Counted from the first letter of the stretch, positions 25,104 through 33,340 are shown. The stretch: 45,023 nucleotides of DNA from Thermoproteota archaeon (GCA_029887795.1 JARXPE010000010.1:1-45023); one strand, 5' to 3'. A program made the numbers and translations. The notes: generated by a model not told the origin, from the letters alone.

Positions 25104-25457
25104 CTACTCCTGCTCTTTACTTAACCACTGCCTGATCCCTTCTATTATAACATTCGCGTCACCCACGTTTCGGGAAGAGGGGCTCTTTACTGGTATTTCC
25201 AAATATTTTTCGCCCATATTGCCTCCAAACGCCTTCCTAAACCCCTCGCCAAACGCTATACCCGAGATCTCCTCAAAATACCCTGTCTCTTTTAACCAAT
25301 TAACTAAGTCTCTAAGGTCCTGGAGCCCCCTCTTCATCACAATGGCGTCTATCCACCCCCCTCTGAATATAAATAATACTACTACCCCACCCCCCTCTTG
25401 TATATAATCCACATACCCCCTCCTAGTCTCCCTCTTCCCTCGTCCCTTCTCCATCAT
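25104..25457 (-). CDS. Conserved-looking small protein, unknown function
   Basis: 117 residues. The N-terminal part is basic (MEKGRGKRETRRG), then a beta-rich core GGGVVVLFIFRGGWIDAIVM, then helices, ending in VIIEGIRQWLSKEQE. No family recognised. The ATG at 25457 overlaps the end of the RNase III-like gene by 35 bases and has GAGGAAGG upstream, so translation coupling is likely. The glycine-rich hairpin and basic start would suit a nucleic-acid partner, but this is a guess. It sits between TFS and the RNase III-fold gene in the RpoL cluster. Confidence 0.6.
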   Translation of the reverse strand: MMEKGRGKRETRRGYVDYIQEGGGVVVLFIFRGGWIDAIVMKRGLQDLRDLVNWLKETGYFEEISGIAFGEGFRKAFGGNMGEKYLEIPVKSPSSRNVGDANVIIEGIRQWLSKEQE

Positions 25458-25848
25458 AACCTTCCTCTCTAATTCTCTTGACTGCCAACCTCAAAAGGTC
25501 TGAAAAAGCTCTTGCAGCGCCTTCTGCCTCACAGGACCTGCTCTCGAAGTTTATAGCCGCAACCCTGACGAACAAAGTCTCCGCCGCCTCTTCTAAAGAT
25601 ATTAAGTGGTTTGACCAAGCATATGCCAGTATAGCTTCAACGACATCTCCTTTCTCCCCGGCGGTCATTCTACTTACATCTATAGTCTTTGATAAGTCAA
25701 GTGCCTTTGAGAGGACCCTGTCTGGGACCCTCTCCCCAACAGGCCTGCCAACAGCTTTTGTCTTAGCCATCGAATAAGCCAAGTTTACAAAGGAGTCTCC
25801 AAGCCTCGCCCAGTCTTTACTCCTCGCGATCGCCTTTAAGCCGTTCAA
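25423..25848 (-). CDS. Small RNase III-fold family protein
   Basis: 141 residues. The stretch ARLGDSFVNLAYSMAKT (about 14-30), followed by GRPVGERVPDRVLSKALDL, resembles the first helices of RNase III-like folds in archaea, where a Gly-Asp pair begins the conserved segment. The middle region (GEKGDVVEAILAYAW) supplies another acidic patch, comparable to the second signature. There is no double-stranded RNA-binding domain. Such short proteins exist in many TACK genomes next to RpoL or TFS; I know of no established function. Start lies directly after RpoL (11 bases). Confidence 0.6.
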   Translation of the reverse strand: MNGLKAIARSKDWARLGDSFVNLAYSMAKTKAVGRPVGERVPDRVLSKALDLSKTIDVSRMTAGEKGDVVEAILAYAWSNHLISLEEAAETLFVRVAAINFESRSCEAEGAARAFSDLLRLAVKRIREEGYDGEGTREEGD

Positions 25849-25859
25849 GAACTTCTCCT

Positions 25860-26138
25860 CTACTTGAGGAGATCGCTGAGTTTTCCCTGCAACTCTTTTG
25901 CGTCCTCTTCAATCTTTGCAAGAGCCTTTATAATGGCTTCCCTCGGCTTCTCTTCTCCATCGGTGTACACTACTATCCTTATACCACCAGTAAGTGGGTG
26001 AATAATCTGGTACCCTGCCTGTTTGACATGTTTATCCAGTAGCAGAGTCGTCCTTAGCAGATTCCCAATCGTGTGGTCCTCGTCCTTAAGCTCAAGCTCA
26101 AGTCTGCTGTCATCCTCTTTTACTATCTTTACCGACAT
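25860..26138 (-). CDS. rpoL: DNA-directed RNA polymerase subunit L (Rpb11-like)
   Basis: 92 residues with the family core ELKDEDHTIGNLLRTTLL and the C-terminal coiled helix ALAKIEEDAKELQGKLSDLL. RpoL pairs with RpoD (Rpb3-like) in polymerase assembly. It overlaps the end of csl4 by 29 bases, so the two are co-transcribed. Length is standard. Confidence 0.95.
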   Translation of the reverse strand: MSVKIVKEDDSRLELELKDEDHTIGNLLRTTLLLDKHVKQAGYQIIHPLTGGIRIVVYTDGEEKPREAIIKALAKIEEDAKELQGKLSDLLK

Positions 26139-26706
26139 AAGATCCCTCCTTTAACAAGTAATGAATTGAGACCTTCCTCCTCTCAAAGGTCTTATCCCTG
26201 TTACAGAAGAGCCTGCCCCTCTTAAGGATGAGCTCCCCACCACATTTAGGGCACGTGGCATATATAACCCCGAGCTCATCATCTGCCGTGGAAAGCTGGT
26301 AAGGTGGCCAGTCCGTCACCACCTTAGCCAGAACCCAGTCATTTAACCCGACCGCGTCAAAAATAGTGTCAACATAACCCTTTGCCGCTTGGGAGACGTG
26401 TAATATTCCAGTAAACACGCCTTTCAAACTCCTCTTTCTCTTTATCCTGAGGATCTCAACAACCGTGGAGTCCTCCCTCATTGGACCTACTACCACACCT
26501 TCGACAATGTCCCCAACCTCTGGGACTGCTACCTTCGTGCTGGGGCTTACCCCAACTTTCTTACTCTTCGGATCTACGACCAGGGCTCCTGTGATTGAAG
26601 AATAGAGCTTGCCCTCCTCAACATACACGCCTTCTCCTGGTATGAACTCCTCCTCAACCCCGAGTTTCTCTCCTGGAACCGCAATCCGTGTTTTCCCTTC
26701 ACTCAT
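26110..26706 (-). CDS. csl4: Exosome RNA-binding protein Csl4
   Basis: 198 residues in three parts: an N-terminal domain (VPGEKLGVEEEFIPGEGVYVEEGKLYS), an S1 domain (VPEVGDIVEGVVVGPMREDSTVVEI) and a C-terminal zinc ribbon with CPKCGGELILKRGRLFC. Csl4 caps the archaeal exosome and recruits RNA and DnaG. Its ATG overlaps the METTL5-like stop (ATGA at 26703-26706). Confidence 0.95.
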   Translation of the reverse strand: MSEGKTRIAVPGEKLGVEEEFIPGEGVYVEEGKLYSSITGALVVDPKSKKVGVSPSTKVAVPEVGDIVEGVVVGPMREDSTVVEILRIKRKRSLKGVFTGILHVSQAAKGYVDTIFDAVGLNDWVLAKVVTDWPPYQLSTADDELGVIYATCPKCGGELILKRGRLFCNRDKTFERRKVSIHYLLKEGSYVGKDSKRG

Positions 26707-27332
26707 TGCCCTACCCTCACTATTCTATAAAGATCTGCCTCAAAGAGGTAAAACCTCTTTCTATGAAAGTGGTAAGTCGGAGGCAGTTTTATCTTTAACG
26801 GAAGGACCTCATCAACCTTACCTCCAACATCTGCCACAAACCTGAATATAAACCTACGTACGCCCTCTAACCCTCTGTGAAGGGAATAAACCTTTGGGGC
26901 AATAGACAGCCCTGCGAGAATAAAGGCCCTGTCAGCCTCTTTCCTTCTGACACCGAAAGGAGGGTTCTGTATGACAACATCGGCCTTGAGTCCGGGAAAT
27001 CTCACATCTCCAACTACAAAATCCGTTTTCATATGCAACCCTAGCCTCATTGCGGTCTTCCTTGCATCGCTTATTGCACTGCGATCGATGTCTAAACCGA
27101 CTACATATTCTGCACCCAAAAGGGCTGCTCCAAGGGTCAGCATTCCTGTTCCGCAACCGAGGTCCGCTATGGTCTTTCCCTCAATGTCATTATGGCGGAG
27201 ATGGATATACCATAATATCTCGGCGGCAACAGGCGCTGGTAGCCTGTACTGCTCGAAAGACAATTTTGGTCTCCTAAAAGGCCTGACCTCCTCTAGTAGC
27301 TTCTCAAGTTCGAACTTGGATGTTATCATCAC
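26703..27332 (-). CDS. METTL5-like N6-adenine RNA methyltransferase
   Basis: 209 residues, class I SAM-dependent. The SAM loop DLGCGTGML is at 57-65, the acidic GLDID at 79-83, and the amino-group methylation motif NPPF at 123-126 (VIQNPPFGVRR). The N-terminal LEQY-like FEQYRLPAPVAAEILW and overall size match the archaeal relatives of METTL5, which in eukaryotes modifies one adenine of 18S rRNA. The target here is probably rRNA by analogy. Starts at tandem ATGs (27330-27332); heads the METTL5-csl4-rpoL run. Confidence 0.85.
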   Translation of the reverse strand: MMITSKFELEKLLEEVRPFRRPKLSFEQYRLPAPVAAEILWYIHLRHNDIEGKTIADLGCGTGMLTLGAALLGAEYVVGLDIDRSAISDARKTAMRLGLHMKTDFVVGDVRFPGLKADVVIQNPPFGVRRKEADRAFILAGLSIAPKVYSLHRGLEGVRRFIFRFVADVGGKVDEVLPLKIKLPPTYHFHRKRFYLFEADLYRIVRVGQ

Positions 27333-27392
27333 TCCATCACCATGCCTGCCGTATTGAATTCAGCCAATTCGCCGCCGGATGAACGCTACAAC

Positions 27393-27419
27393 ATTAAATG
27401 GGCTCTTCCGCCATTTAAT
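27393..27419. repeat. Perfect 9-base inverted repeat before the METTL5-csl4-rpoL run
   Basis: ATTAAATGG (27393-27401) and CCATTTAAT (27411-27419) are exact complements around a nine-base spacer. Each arm holds a TATA-like TTTAA/TTAAA. The element lies 61-87 bases upstream of the METTL5-like start on the minus strand, where a promoter is expected, so it may be an operator overlapping the TATA box or part of a structured RNA. Confidence 0.5.
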
Positions 27420-27421
27420 AT

Positions 27422-27596
27422 TTGGTGCTTTGGCGAGCTGCGAACTCGGTCACCAGTTATAATCGACTCACCATCCTCTTCCATCATTTATTACCCTCCT
27501 CTGGAAGACTGGCTTGAACTGAAAGACGCTGCGAACAACGTCTCGAATACCAATGGATTGGGGCGAAATGGGCGGTTGGCATAAGTCCTGCCAGCC
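27422..27596. other. Hairpin-rich noncoding stretch, candidate structured RNA
   Basis: Four stems lie in 175 bases. TTGGTG/CACCAG (27422-27456) encloses CGAG/CTCG. GAGACGTTG...CAGCGTCTT (27523-27544, minus strand) makes nine pairs with a UUCG loop and a G.U that is a mismatch on the other strand. CCAAT/ATTGG is at 27550-27561. GGTTGGCA/TGCCAGCC (27574-27596) makes eight pairs on the plus strand with one U.G. I could not fit a tRNA, RNase P RNA, SRP RNA or a standard C/D or H/ACA guide. Part may act as the dph2 3' end. The strand is undecided. Confidence 0.3.
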
Positions 27597-27604
27597 ACAT
27601 CTCT

Positions 27605-28573
27605 TCAGCCATGGGCTACTAGCCTCAACAACTCTTTGGCGTCTTCACCATTTAGGACCGGTTTTCCAAAGATCTCTTGGTTATCCAAAGATATTCTGGG
27701 GCAGCCTGTCACTATAAACGAATCAACGAACGTAAAGCTTGAGAGTCGTTCCGGGCTCACATCATCAGCGACTAACATTACAGCTTCCCTCCCTTTGGTT
27801 TCGAGTTCCCTCTTAATGAAGAGGGCGTACTCTTTGTTGAACTGCCCTGCCTTTGCGACCACAACCACCCCAAATACCTTCGCATTTCTTGCCTTTTGGA
27901 TCGCCCACCACCGCCTCGCCAATATTTTTCTTTTCAGTTTTTCAATGTCTCTGACCTCTTCCTTGTAAGGATCTGCAATATAAGTTGGCAGATCAACGGC
28001 CAGGGCTACCCCAAGTGCGTGGAAATCTCCTCCACCAACATGCAGTATTGCGTCCACCAAACCCGAGATCCTTTTCGCGGCCTCTACATTACATCCGAGG
28101 ACCAATCCGCCAGTTGCATCATCGACCACAGCCTCTAAACCATTGGACTTAAGCCCCTCAACAAAACTCCCTAGGGTGTGTACGTGTTGCAGGCTTGCCA
28201 CCAGCCCGACCCTCTTTATCCCCCTGCCCCTCAGAAATTCAGCACTCATTCTAACCAGCTTGCTCACATCCGCCGAGTGAATCGCCGGAATGTAGAGCGT
28301 CGGAATATCCTCCTTTATCTTAACGAACCTTTTGTGACCGATATGAATCAACATCTCGGCACCCAACTTCCTGCCTATTTCATCAACAAGGTCACACCCA
28401 CCATAGCAAGGATCCGTCGATATGTAAACAGTAATGCCAATTGACGAGATCCTCATACAGAGATCCTTCAAATATGGTTTAAGCCCGTCTGGTGCTTGAA
28501 CCACTACACTCTTGACACCCCTTGACCTTACCTCATCAATAATCTTCTCAACCTCCAAATCGTAGGGCAACAC
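27605..28573 (-). CDS. dph2: 2-(3-amino-3-carboxypropyl)histidine synthase (diphthamide, Dph2)
   Basis: About 322 residues. Dph2 uses an unusual SAM cleavage at a 4Fe-4S cluster to put a 3-amino-3-carboxypropyl group on a histidine of EF-2, the first step to diphthamide. The three cluster cysteines are visible: CYGGCD near 56-60, LGCNVEAAKR, and TGCPRIS. Supporting strands are VVVQAPDGLK, LIHIGHKRF and LHVGGGDFHALG. I favour the GTG at 28573 because homologs start near LPYDLEVEKII; an open frame runs to a TTG at 28681 but its extra 36 residues overlap TATA-like sequence and look non-conserved. A 272-base gap follows it. Confidence 0.93.
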   Translation of the reverse strand: MLPYDLEVEKIIDEVRSRGVKSVVVQAPDGLKPYLKDLCMRISSIGITVYISTDPCYGGCDLVDEIGRKLGAEMLIHIGHKRFVKIKEDIPTLYIPAIHSADVSKLVRMSAEFLRGRGIKRVGLVASLQHVHTLGSFVEGLKSNGLEAVVDDATGGLVLGCNVEAAKRISGLVDAILHVGGGDFHALGVALAVDLPTYIADPYKEEVRDIEKLKRKILARRWWAIQKARNAKVFGVVVVAKAGQFNKEYALFIKRELETKGREAVMLVADDVSPERLSSFTFVDSFIVTGCPRISLDNQEIFGKPVLNGEDAKELLRLVAHG

Positions 28574-28696
28574 ATTCGACAAAAATCGTACCCCTGTTAA
28601 TCGCCTTTCTACTTCAAAAAATAAAGGCGCACCAAACGTATAAATGCCTAATGTGCATTCCAATGCATTTGCTGCGGGCAACTATGCGTCCTTTGC

Positions 28697-29197
28697 TCAG
28701 CTGCCCTCAATAATCCTTGTGGGCATTGGGATCTTAGACTTAGCCAACTCTAGGGCAGCTTTTGCCAAATCCTTCTTGTCCTCAGGCACATAAAGATCCA
28801 TTATCGGTTGCAGGGCCTTTAACCTAGCGGCAGTACCGGCAGGTTTTCCAAAGGACTTTCTCATACCATCCTGAAGACGGTCTGCTCCAGCAAAAGCCAT
28901 CATTTTGTTCTCCCTGAGCACATGGTGTGGATAAACCCTGACCTTGAGATAATAGCCATTTTCCCCAAGATCTGCCGATAGTTGCTTTGTCACGATAACC
29001 CTCGCAGCCTCAAGGGCATTGTGCCTGACCTGTCCTGCCTCCAAGGGGATCAAGGTCAGCTTTACTGGAAAGTTGCCTTTCGGATTTCCAAAATCAAACT
29101 TGGTGATCTTCAAACCCGGGATACCTCTAATGTACTCCTTCCTCGTGTAAGCAGGAGTATCAAAGTAACGGTAGCAGTGACCTGGACGTTCTGGCAT
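28697..29197 (-). CDS. rpl10e: Ribosomal protein L10e (uL16)
   Basis: 166 residues. The start [13 protein letters not shown] and the blocks [17 protein letters not shown] and [25 protein letters not shown] are diagnostic for archaeal uL16, which lies near the A site. I chose the ATG at 29197, which has GGGTGA five bases upstream; a GTG at 29206 adds three residues. It is an isolated unit between dph2 (16 bases if dph2 used the long start) and the HemK-like gene (85 bases). Confidence 0.96.
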   Translation of the reverse strand: MPERPGHCYRYFDTPAYTRKEYIRGIPGLKITKFDFGNPKGNFPVKLTLIPLEAGQVRHNALEAARVIVTKQLSADLGENGYYLKVRVYPHHVLRENKMMAFAGADRLQDGMRKSFGKPAGTAARLKALQPIMDLYVPEDKKDLAKAALELAKSKIPMPTRIIEGS

Positions 29198-29282
29198 AAA
29201 TTTCACCCAAGTTTTCCAAGAGCATGTATCAGCATAAGTATTTTAGTCTTTCTGAACACCACTCCTCCAATTCCGTTTTAGG

Positions 29283-29900
29283 TCACAATTTAACAAAATC
29301 AGGTTGCTGATCTCTCATCTCAATCTCTATTACAACCAACCCTTCAAACATAAAGTTGATTCTATTAATGATCCTCCCCTTCATCCCCTCTCCTACTATT
29401 AACTCCAGACTCTCATCCACACCGTTGAGTGTCGACTGGACAAAGAGTGCCCTACCATTTTCATTCAGGTAGTCGCCCACCTCTCTTATGAATCTATCAA
29501 TGATCTTTCTTCCCCTCTCTCCTCCGCTCCAAGAGAGATCGTCCGGCTCCCAATCAGAATCCCAGAGGTAGGGTGGATTCATCACTATTAGATCGTAGCC
29601 CTTGTACCTCAATGGTCCGAAAAGATCTCCCACAACGGCGCGCAACTTATCATACTGCCTGTTCAACCTGAAATTTTCACAGGTGTTCTTCACAGCTGAT
29701 GGGTTTAGATCCACGGCTGTCACAGACTCTGCTTTTTCTGCGAGGCAGAGTCCAACAAATCCAGTCCCACAGCAAAGGTCCAGAACCCGCCCGTAAACCC
29801 TTGAGATCGCCGAATCTACTAAGATAAACGAGTCCTCAGAGGGTGGATAAACGTCAGGAAATACCAGAACATTTTTACCCATTATCTTGAGACTTTGCAT
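29283..29900 (-). CDS. HemK2/PrmC-type protein methyltransferase
   Basis: 205 residues, class I methyltransferase. The N-terminal VYPPSEDSFILVDSAI, the SAM loop DLCCGTGFVGL at 41-51, AVDLNP at 62-67 and the glutamine-methylation motif NPPYLW at 108-113 place it with archaeal/eukaryotic HemK2 (Mtq2). These modify the GGQ glutamine of the release factor, usually with a Trm112-type partner. A second start at 29882 (MGKNVLVF) is possible and would lie inside the ksgA stop. It overlaps ksgA by 26 bases in the longer form. Confidence 0.88.
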   Translation of the reverse strand: MQSLKIMGKNVLVFPDVYPPSEDSFILVDSAISRVYGRVLDLCCGTGFVGLCLAEKAESVTAVDLNPSAVKNTCENFRLNRQYDKLRAVVGDLFGPLRYKGYDLIVMNPPYLWDSDWEPDDLSWSGGERGRKIIDRFIREVGDYLNENGRALFVQSTLNGVDESLELIVGEGMKGRIINRINFMFEGLVVIEIEMRDQQPDFVKL

Positions 29901-30717
29901 GTATATCGCCTATTACTTTATTCAGGTAGATGAAATCATTTGGCTCAAGTTCAAATACCCTTCTCGTCATGAACTTCTCGTCAACCCTCTTCATTACATC
30001 TAACCTGTCCAGACCCTTTATTTTGCAGTAGCTCTCGAGTGCTTTCTTCAACTTCCTTCTCCTCTGTGAGAATAGTAACTTCAGAGTATCCTCTAAGGTC
30101 GCCCAATCTAGGAAATCGCAAACCTTCTTGCTTATAGTTACTACCGTGCTGAAGACCTTCGGTTTAGGGTAAAACGCCTCGGGTGGGAAGTCCCTGACCC
30201 TCTTGACCTCTGCCAGCAGCGCAGCAACCACACTAAGCCTTGAATATTCACTCTCACCGGGTTTGGCGAGCAATTTCTCTGCAACCTCTTTCTGATAGGT
30301 TAGGGCTGCCAACTTGAATGAACAATCCCTCAAGATCTTGAAGGTGATCGGCGTAGATATGGAGAAAGGTAGGTTAGAGACAATCTTGTCCACTTTGGGC
30401 ATTTCCATCTCCAAGACGTCGCCTAGGACAACCTCCACGTTATCTATTCTGGATACAGTGCTGGACAATGCCTTCGCAACATTTTTGTCCACCTCAACCG
30501 CTATAACCTTCCTTGCCCTCTCTGCAAGTCTAAGGGTTAATCCACCAATACCTGCGCCTATCTCAAGCACAACTTCATCAGGCTCGATCCTTGCAGCCTC
30601 TATCAAACATTCTATTAGACTGGGGTCTACAACGTAGTTCTGCCCTAGCCTCTGTCTAGGTCTTATGCCGAACTTCTTTATCGTACTAAGAGTCCATCCG
30701 AGAAGGTCTTCCCTCAA
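29875..30717 (-). CDS. ksgA: 16S rRNA N6,N6-dimethyladenosine transferase KsgA/Dim1
   Basis: 280 residues. RQRLGQNYVVDPSLIE at 21-36, the SAM site LEIGAGIGGLT at 51-61, AVEVDKN at 73-79 and the catalytic NLPFSIST at 115-122 are all present. It dimethylates two adjacent adenines at the 3' end of 16S rRNA during late ribosome assembly. Start is a TTG at 30717, five bases after the DUF655 stop. C terminus has the helical domain with SQRRRKLKKALESY, typical of the family. Confidence 0.95.
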   Translation of the reverse strand: MREDLLGWTLSTIKKFGIRPRQRLGQNYVVDPSLIECLIEAARIEPDEVVLEIGAGIGGLTLRLAERARKVIAVEVDKNVAKALSSTVSRIDNVEVVLGDVLEMEMPKVDKIVSNLPFSISTPITFKILRDCSFKLAALTYQKEVAEKLLAKPGESEYSRLSVVAALLAEVKRVRDFPPEAFYPKPKVFSTVVTISKKVCDFLDWATLEDTLKLLFSQRRRKLKKALESYCKIKGLDRLDVMKRVDEKFMTRRVFELEPNDFIYLNKVIGDIHAKSQDNG

Positions 30718-30719
30718 AA

Positions 30720-31301
30720 TCAGAACTCCTTCTTGGGTGGTGGTTTGCAGAAGACGTAGTATTTGTCCTCATTCTTAATCTCCATGAAGATCCTCTTAAT
30801 TATCATCTTTTTCGGGTCCACAACGTGCGTCCTCTTCTGAATATCCTCAAAGCTGGTGAACGGACCCTTCTTCCTCTCCTCAAGTATCTGCCACATGGCC
30901 TTCTTTCCTATGCCCGGGAGCAGTTCGAGTGCGTGCATTCTGGTCGTTACCGGTCCTGAGTGGTTGAAGAAGGCTACAAACCTCGCCTCATTCTTACTTA
31001 CCAATTCTTCAACAACCGCCTGAAGCTCCTCTTTCGCAGTCTGTGTGAGCTCCTCGTACTCTATCCTTCTCTTCACGTGGTCTATCTTCTCTCTTCTATA
31101 CTTTCCAATAGCGACCCTCTCCCTAGGTGCGAATGTGGCGCCGGGGACCGGGACAAGTTCTAAGAGCGTAAAGTAGTCCTCCCCTACTGCTTGGACAAGC
31201 GGCTCCCTTTTGTAAAGCGGTCTCGTGTCCCTCGGGTGACCGAACGGCAAATGGTCCAAGACGTATGCATACTCCTCAAACTTCCGCTGCTCCTCGGGCA
31301 T
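30720..31301 (-). CDS. DUF655 RNA-binding protein
   Basis: 193 residues of the archaeal DUF655 family. The N-terminal half has VLDHLPFGHPRDTRPLYKREPLVQAVGEDYFTL-type sequence, an OB-like domain; the C-terminal half shows a helix-hairpin-helix pattern (LELLPGIGKKAMWQILEERKK). Such proteins are universally next to rpl21e, rpoF and ksgA in archaea, and by location are taken to work in RNA processing or ribosome assembly; the exact role is not settled. Start ATG 31301, 44 bases after rpoF. Confidence 0.9.
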   Translation of the reverse strand: MPEEQRKFEEYAYVLDHLPFGHPRDTRPLYKREPLVQAVGEDYFTLLELVPVPGATFAPRERVAIGKYRREKIDHVKRRIEYEELTQTAKEELQAVVEELVSKNEARFVAFFNHSGPVTTRMHALELLPGIGKKAMWQILEERKKGPFTSFEDIQKRTHVVDPKKMIIKRIFMEIKNEDKYYVFCKPPPKKEF

Positions 31302-31345
31302 TATGGCTCCCTCTTGATAATATTGGACCTCATGTAAAAAAGGTT

Positions 31346-31678
31346 TTATTCCCTGTAAGAATTCACTACGGTCAAGATCTTTTCTAGCTCCGAGGGCAGA
31401 AATGGCTTACTCTCACTCGCAAATATTGTTCTCAACTCGTCAACGGTCTTTGGCATTATATTAACTATCTGGGCAGCCAATGTAGTTGAGATCCCGTCCG
31501 ATTTAAGTCTGTTCAGGAGCTCCTCTGCCTTTTCAGGGCTTAACTTTGATAGCTTGACGGAATAATCGTAGGTCAAACGCTGGAGGTAGCTGAGTTCCCC
31601 CTCCTTCTCCCTCTGCTCCAGCAACTTCTTAACCTGCGGAAGGGTTAGCACTTCTTCCTTGACTACCTCTCTTGGCAT
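31346..31678 (-). CDS. rpoF: DNA-directed RNA polymerase subunit F (Rpb4-like)
   Basis: 110 residues, all helical: EEVLTLPQVKKLLEQREKEGELSYLQRLTYDYSVKLSKL then a C-terminal HRDC-like end (DGISTTLAAQIVNIMPKTVDELRTIF). It forms the stalk with RpoE (Rpb7). It starts one base after the L21e stop, the usual archaeal arrangement, in a run that also holds DUF655 and ksgA. Confidence 0.93.
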   Translation of the reverse strand: MPREVVKEEVLTLPQVKKLLEQREKEGELSYLQRLTYDYSVKLSKLSPEKAEELLNRLKSDGISTTLAAQIVNIMPKTVDELRTIFASESKPFLPSELEKILTVVNSYRE

Positions 31679-31975
31679 TTAAGCTCCCTCTAGAGGGGAT
31701 ATATGCTCCGGTCTTGCTATTATTGTCTTCTCATAACCGCCCATAAACATCTTCAATACGTATGCTCTCCCTCTCTTACCCAGAACCACGCCAGTCCTGC
31801 CGTGGTACCTTCGGTGCGGCATCCCCTTCACACATGATGGATCAATTTTGACTGTCACCCTCTCCCCTACGGCATACTCCCTTAAGAGTTTGCTCACTGG
31901 GGAGCGCCCTTTCTCCCTGACGCCCTTTCTGAGTAAGGATCTTGTCCTGTTCCTATAACCAACAGCATGCCTCAT
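31679..31975 (-). CDS. rpl21e: Ribosomal protein L21e (eL21)
   Basis: 98 residues, basic. Diagnostic motifs: VGYRNRTRSLLRKGVREKG, IDPSCVKGMPHRRYHGRTG and VVLGKRGRAYVLKM. The ATG at 31975 overlaps the pus10 stop (31972-31974), so the two are translated together. It is followed directly by rpoF. Confidence 0.97.
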   Translation of the reverse strand: MRHAVGYRNRTRSLLRKGVREKGRSPVSKLLREYAVGERVTVKIDPSCVKGMPHRRYHGRTGVVLGKRGRAYVLKMFMGGYEKTIIARPEHISPLEGA

Positions 31976-33291
31976 TGTGCTCCCACCTCACTGACGGATA
32001 TTACGTCCAGCTCCACACACCTGGCGCCGGCACCTAGCACCTCTGAGACGCTCGGCTTAGTTCTGCCATCATCGCCTGATATCAGCTCCTTCACATAAAG
32101 CCCTCCTTGGCACCGAACTATTAACTCGATCCTGTTACTGTCGACTTTTTTTGCCTTCATCTCATATACCTTCTTCACTCTCAATTTGTCGGCGCGGCGG
32201 TGTAATACCCTTTTTGGGGTGTATTGATTTATAAGACACCCATTAAAGCTTTTCTCTAGTTTTTCGAGGTCTTTATCGACGACCTCCCTTTCCACCTCCA
32301 CCAAAGCCCTATAGATCTTCTCAGCGACTTTTGCCTTCTCCTTCAAACTTCTTACTCTCTTCTTGTCGGAGAAAGCCAAGTCTAATACCTCCACCTTACC
32401 CTCCGCCCTCCTGTTTATTTCACCCTCAAGTTCCTTCAGATCAACCCTCCTCTTCTTCGGCTCCTTGATCTCGACTACGAAGGGTCTCCCATTACCAGTT
32501 ACTATGGCGTCTACATCTTCCCTGCCTGCTCCATGGAACTTGGCTGAGACGCCCCCAGTCTTTTCCAATACAGGTCCGACCACCATCTCCTCCACAGAAG
32601 TTGGATAGATCTTCCCAGTTCCATGACAAACCTCGCAACCCCTCCCCCTACAATGGACACAGTCCCATTTGGACTGCGGTATTCCCCTCACAAGCTTCCT
32701 GTACCTGCCTGATATATAGAGGGGCATCGGTCTAACCAAAATCTTTGGTCCCGGCACTTCCACAAGCACAACCACGTCTGGCTTTTTGAACTCTACGACC
32801 TTCCCAGTAATTTTTGAGACCTCCTTTCCTATCTCCCGACTGCACTCCATCCTCATGGACTCCCCAAATTCTATACCAAACTCTGCTCTGATCCTGTCCT
32901 CCCTCTCTGCTACCTCTCCTGCCACCCTTACACCTATCAAAAAGTTATCATAATCGAGACCTTCGAGCGCTTTAGCGACAGCCTCCGCATATTCGCCTAT
33001 CCTGTCCATAATGCCTCCGCACAAAGCACACTCTCTCTCCTTACCTTCGATCTGAATACCGAGGACATTAGCGGCTGGTTGGAACAAACCATTTGTGATC
33101 AAAATCTTGAGCAATTCATCCCCTTTACTTTTTAAGAATTCGGAGTGCCCTTCAAGTGCGAGTACAAGCTTTATTGCCCTTCCCCTCTCCCTATTTGTCA
33201 CTCCCTTAACCAGCCCTCCGAACTGCCTGCCCAGGCAACTATCGCACAGAATGTATTTTGAAAGCATTCTCTTGGCATCCTCAAGTACCAA
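31972..33291 (-). CDS. pus10: tRNA pseudouridine synthase Pus10
   Basis: 439 residues. The N-terminal THUMP-like region has zinc cysteines C16 and C19 (LCDSCLGRQ) and C88 and C91 (ECALCGG); the middle holds KWDCVHCRGRGCEVCHGTGK; the catalytic region is KFHGAGREDVDAIVTGNG (252-269), whose aspartate is the nucleophile motif. Pus10 makes pseudouridine 54 (and 55) in the T loop of archaeal tRNAs. It starts a transcript of its own from the TATA box at 33341-33350 and leads into rpl21e. The TrmY-like gene upstream would act on the same base. Confidence 0.94.
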   Translation of the reverse strand: MVLEDAKRMLSKYILCDSCLGRQFGGLVKGVTNRERGRAIKLVLALEGHSEFLKSKGDELLKILITNGLFQPAANVLGIQIEGKERECALCGGIMDRIGEYAEAVAKALEGLDYDNFLIGVRVAGEVAEREDRIRAEFGIEFGESMRMECSREIGKEVSKITGKVVEFKKPDVVVLVEVPGPKILVRPMPLYISGRYRKLVRGIPQSKWDCVHCRGRGCEVCHGTGKIYPTSVEEMVVGPVLEKTGGVSAKFHGAGREDVDAIVTGNGRPFVVEIKEPKKRRVDLKELEGEINRRAEGKVEVLDLAFSDKKRVRSLKEKAKVAEKIYRALVEVEREVVDKDLEKLEKSFNGCLINQYTPKRVLHRRADKLRVKKVYEMKAKKVDSNRIELIVRCQGGLYVKELISGDDGRTKPSVSEVLGAGARCVELDVISVSEVGAQ

Positions 33292-33340
33292 TTAGAATCC
33301 CCCGATTTGTCGTGACAGCCATCTGCTTTTAGTAATTCTC

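Noticed and set aside
27422-27460. tRNA T-arm-like sequence on the minus strand (CGAG-TTCGCAG-CTCG followed by ACCA)
   Set aside because: A58 of the T loop is a C, no matching acceptor 5' strand or anticodon arm was found upstream.
27342-27584. Open frame of 80 codons on the plus strand in the dph2-METTL5 gap
   Set aside because: No ribosome site, no recognisable motif, proline/serine-rich composition, and the stretch is better explained by hairpins and a promoter for the minus strand.
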